Shown here piece by piece: positions 55,820-56,837 of a stretch of DNA of 56,837 nt. The notes under the pieces were generated by a model. The model saw only the letters and a list, made by a program, of their open reading frames with translations. It did not search any database and was not told the DNA's origin. The position numbers and the translations under genes were made by a program. The stretch's first letter is position 1. Every line of letters begins with the position of its first letter. The DNA is from Elusimicrobia bacterium HGW-Elusimicrobia-3 (GTDB taxonomy: Bacteria > Elusimicrobiota > Elusimicrobia > Elusimicrobiales > UBA9959): assembly GCA_002840355.1 (NCBI GenBank), contig PHAL01000011.1, forward strand, positions 1-56,837, given 5' to 3'.

Positions 55820-55986
55820 CCGGGAGTCTTGGAGGGGGCAGCCGGGGTGTAACCCTAGCGAACCCTTTGGGGAAGGGGGGCCCCGCTTCGGGGGGGAACC
55901 GCGCAACGGTTCCCTGCAGTCCAGGGTGAGCGGGTTATGCCACGGATGGCCCCGACTTCACATCTCGCGGTTATCGCAATATTTGA
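55820..55986. other. Structured GC-rich leader region before purH
   Basis: No convincing gene lies in these 167 nt. There are hairpins at 55881-55893 (CCCCG/CGGGG, 3-nt loop) and at 55894-55914 (perfect 8-bp stem, 5-nt loop), preceded by a G-rich block. It resembles a folded RNA leader, possibly regulatory, or a terminator of ligA without a T-run. It does not match a known riboswitch that I can recognise. Confidence 0.4.
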
Positions 55987-56837
55987 ATGGACAAGACCGC
56001 ATATCTCAGCGTTTATGATAAGGCCGGCGTCGAGGACTTCGCGCGCGGCCTGGCCGAGCTGGATTTCGAGATCTACGCCTCAGGCTCCACCTATAAACTG
56101 CTGGCCGAAGCCGGCATAGAGGCCGAGGAGGTGAAGTACTCGCCGCCCGTGCCCGCGGCCGTGCTCAAGGCGCTCGCCGGCCGCTTCCCGGCCGTCTCCG
56201 AGAACGGCGTGGAACTGCCGCGCTTTCGCGTGGTGGTCGCCAACCTTTACCCCATAGCCGCCGTCATGAGCCAGCCCGAGTTCGCCATCGAGGAGCTCCC
56301 CGGCTATCTCGACCAGGCCAACTCCGCCGTGCTGCGCGCGGCCGCGCGGGATTTCGTTAATGTCATCGCCGTCTGCTCCGCGGCCGATTACGCCCCGGTG
56401 CTGACCGCGCTCAAGGAAGCCGGCGGCCTGGAGCCGGCCGTGCAGAAGCAGCTGGCCGCCCGGGCCTGGCAGTACCTGGCCGCCTACGACGCCACCGTGG
56501 CGCAATACCTCTCCGAGACCGGCAGCTTGCTGGGCGACGAGGTGGTGATGAGCCTGCGCAAGGTGGCCGACCTGGATTACGGCGAGAACCGCCACCAGAG
56601 CGCGGCCTTCTACGCCCTCAGCGGCGCGCGGCCGCGCGGCCTCAACGCCGTCCGGCTGCTGTCGGGTTCCGACTTCAATTTCAACCATTACCTGGACCTC
56701 GACACCGCTTATGAGCTGGCGCAGGAGTTCGAGGAGCCGGTCTGCGTGATCGCCAAGCATGACAGGCCCGCCGCGGTCTGCTGCGGCAGCACCCAGGCCG
56801 AGAGCCTGCGCGGCGCCCTGCGCAGCGAGCCGGCGGG
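55987..56837 (+). CDS. purH: Divergent PurH (5' part, runs off the window)
   Basis: The first 283 codons of a PurH-like protein; no stop before the window end. PurH is a two-domain enzyme for the last two steps of purine synthesis. The N-terminal cyclohydrolase part is recognisable (LSVYDKAGVEDFARGLAELDF, VVVANLYP), and LDYGENRHQSAAFYAL marks the start of the transformylase part, with CVIAKHDRP at the place of the usual KHxNPCG (the KH is kept). The segment that normally holds the DGRVKTLHPKxHGG loop is shortened and lacks that motif, and IGGPTMVRSAAK is replaced by DQANSAVLRAAA. The cyclohydrolase activity is therefore doubtful. ATG 55987 is the only sensible start. Confidence 0.75.
   Translation, partial: MDKTAYLSVYDKAGVEDFARGLAELDFEIYASGSTYKLLAEAGIEAEEVKYSPPVPAAVLKALAGRFPAVSENGVELPRFRVVVANLYPIAAVMSQPEFAIEELPGYLDQANSAVLRAAARDFVNVIAVCSAADYAPVLTALKEAGGLEPAVQKQLAARAWQYLAAYDATVAQYLSETGSLLGDEVVMSLRKVADLDYGENRHQSAAFYALSGARPRGLNAVRLLSGSDFNFNHYLDLDTAYELAQEFEEPVCVIAKHDRPAAVCCGSTQAESLRGALRSEPA

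Noticed and set aside
55840-55935. ZTP (pfl-type) riboswitch before purH
   Set aside because: GTGTAAC and GCGAA resemble part of the motif, but the conserved second half (GCCUGGGCA-type) is missing.

Overview
The window is a high-GC (by eye), gene-dense stretch of chromosome from a diderm bacterium. An outer membrane is shown by LptD, Pal/CpoB/TolB, several secreted proteins ending in an aromatic residue like outer-membrane beta-barrels, and a Pal-type lipoprotein box. FecR-domain exoproteins, PorV/PorQ-like proteins, FlgD-like C-terminal sorting domains and a rich conserved core, together with frequent AUA codons in a high-GC genome, fit Elusimicrobiota best. That placement is an inference from general style (roughly 60% sure), not from a marker phylogeny.

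Layout. (1) 1-7111: surface cassette A, with a FecR-domain exoprotein, an unknown 247-residue secreted protein, a 400-residue barrel, a strong terminator, a PorV-like protein, a HEAT-repeat fragment, a short protein with a FlgD/T9SS-like C-terminus and a tail-fibre-like adhesin. (2) 7225-12251: smc, a metallophosphoesterase, a receiver-only regulator and trxA. (3) 12319-18831: polA, rhomboid protease, coaE, rho and an M23 peptidase. (4) 18914-26902: rpmE, a 93-bp inverted-repeat element, prfA, prmC, murA, folC, a ROK kinase and lptD, tightly packed and partly overlapping. (5) 26903-29171: a large hairpin element, a sugar-nucleotide epimerase, tdk and an orphan transposase N-terminal domain, closed by a bidirectional terminator. 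(6) 29186-33713, minus strand: tolB, cpoB, pal, menA and a polyprenyl diphosphate synthase. (7) 33757-47721: a cation efflux protein, then surface cassette B with a second FecR exoprotein, a second barrel of the same family, a 3021-residue multi-domain exoprotein with a T9SS-like C-terminus and a second PorV-like protein. (8) 47774-53276, minus strand: two small membrane proteins, valS, hemW and a stomatin-like protein. (9) 53403-end: nusB, ligA and a 5' part of a divergent purH.

How the genes fit together. The core genes cover envelope synthesis (murA, lptD, Tol-Pal), quinone synthesis (menA plus prenyl synthase), replication and repair (polA, ligA, smc), transcription (rho, nusB) and translation (prfA, prmC, rpmE, valS). 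The most unusual content is the pair of surface cassettes A and B. Each combines a FecR-domain exoprotein, a barrel, a PorV-like barrel and a protein with a FlgD/T9SS-type C-terminus, which suggests a type IX-like surface display route outside Bacteroidota. Several genes also show a -10 hexamer 6-12 nt before the start codon, suggesting widespread leaderless or near-leaderless transcription. No tRNA, rRNA, CRISPR array or complete insertion sequence was seen.
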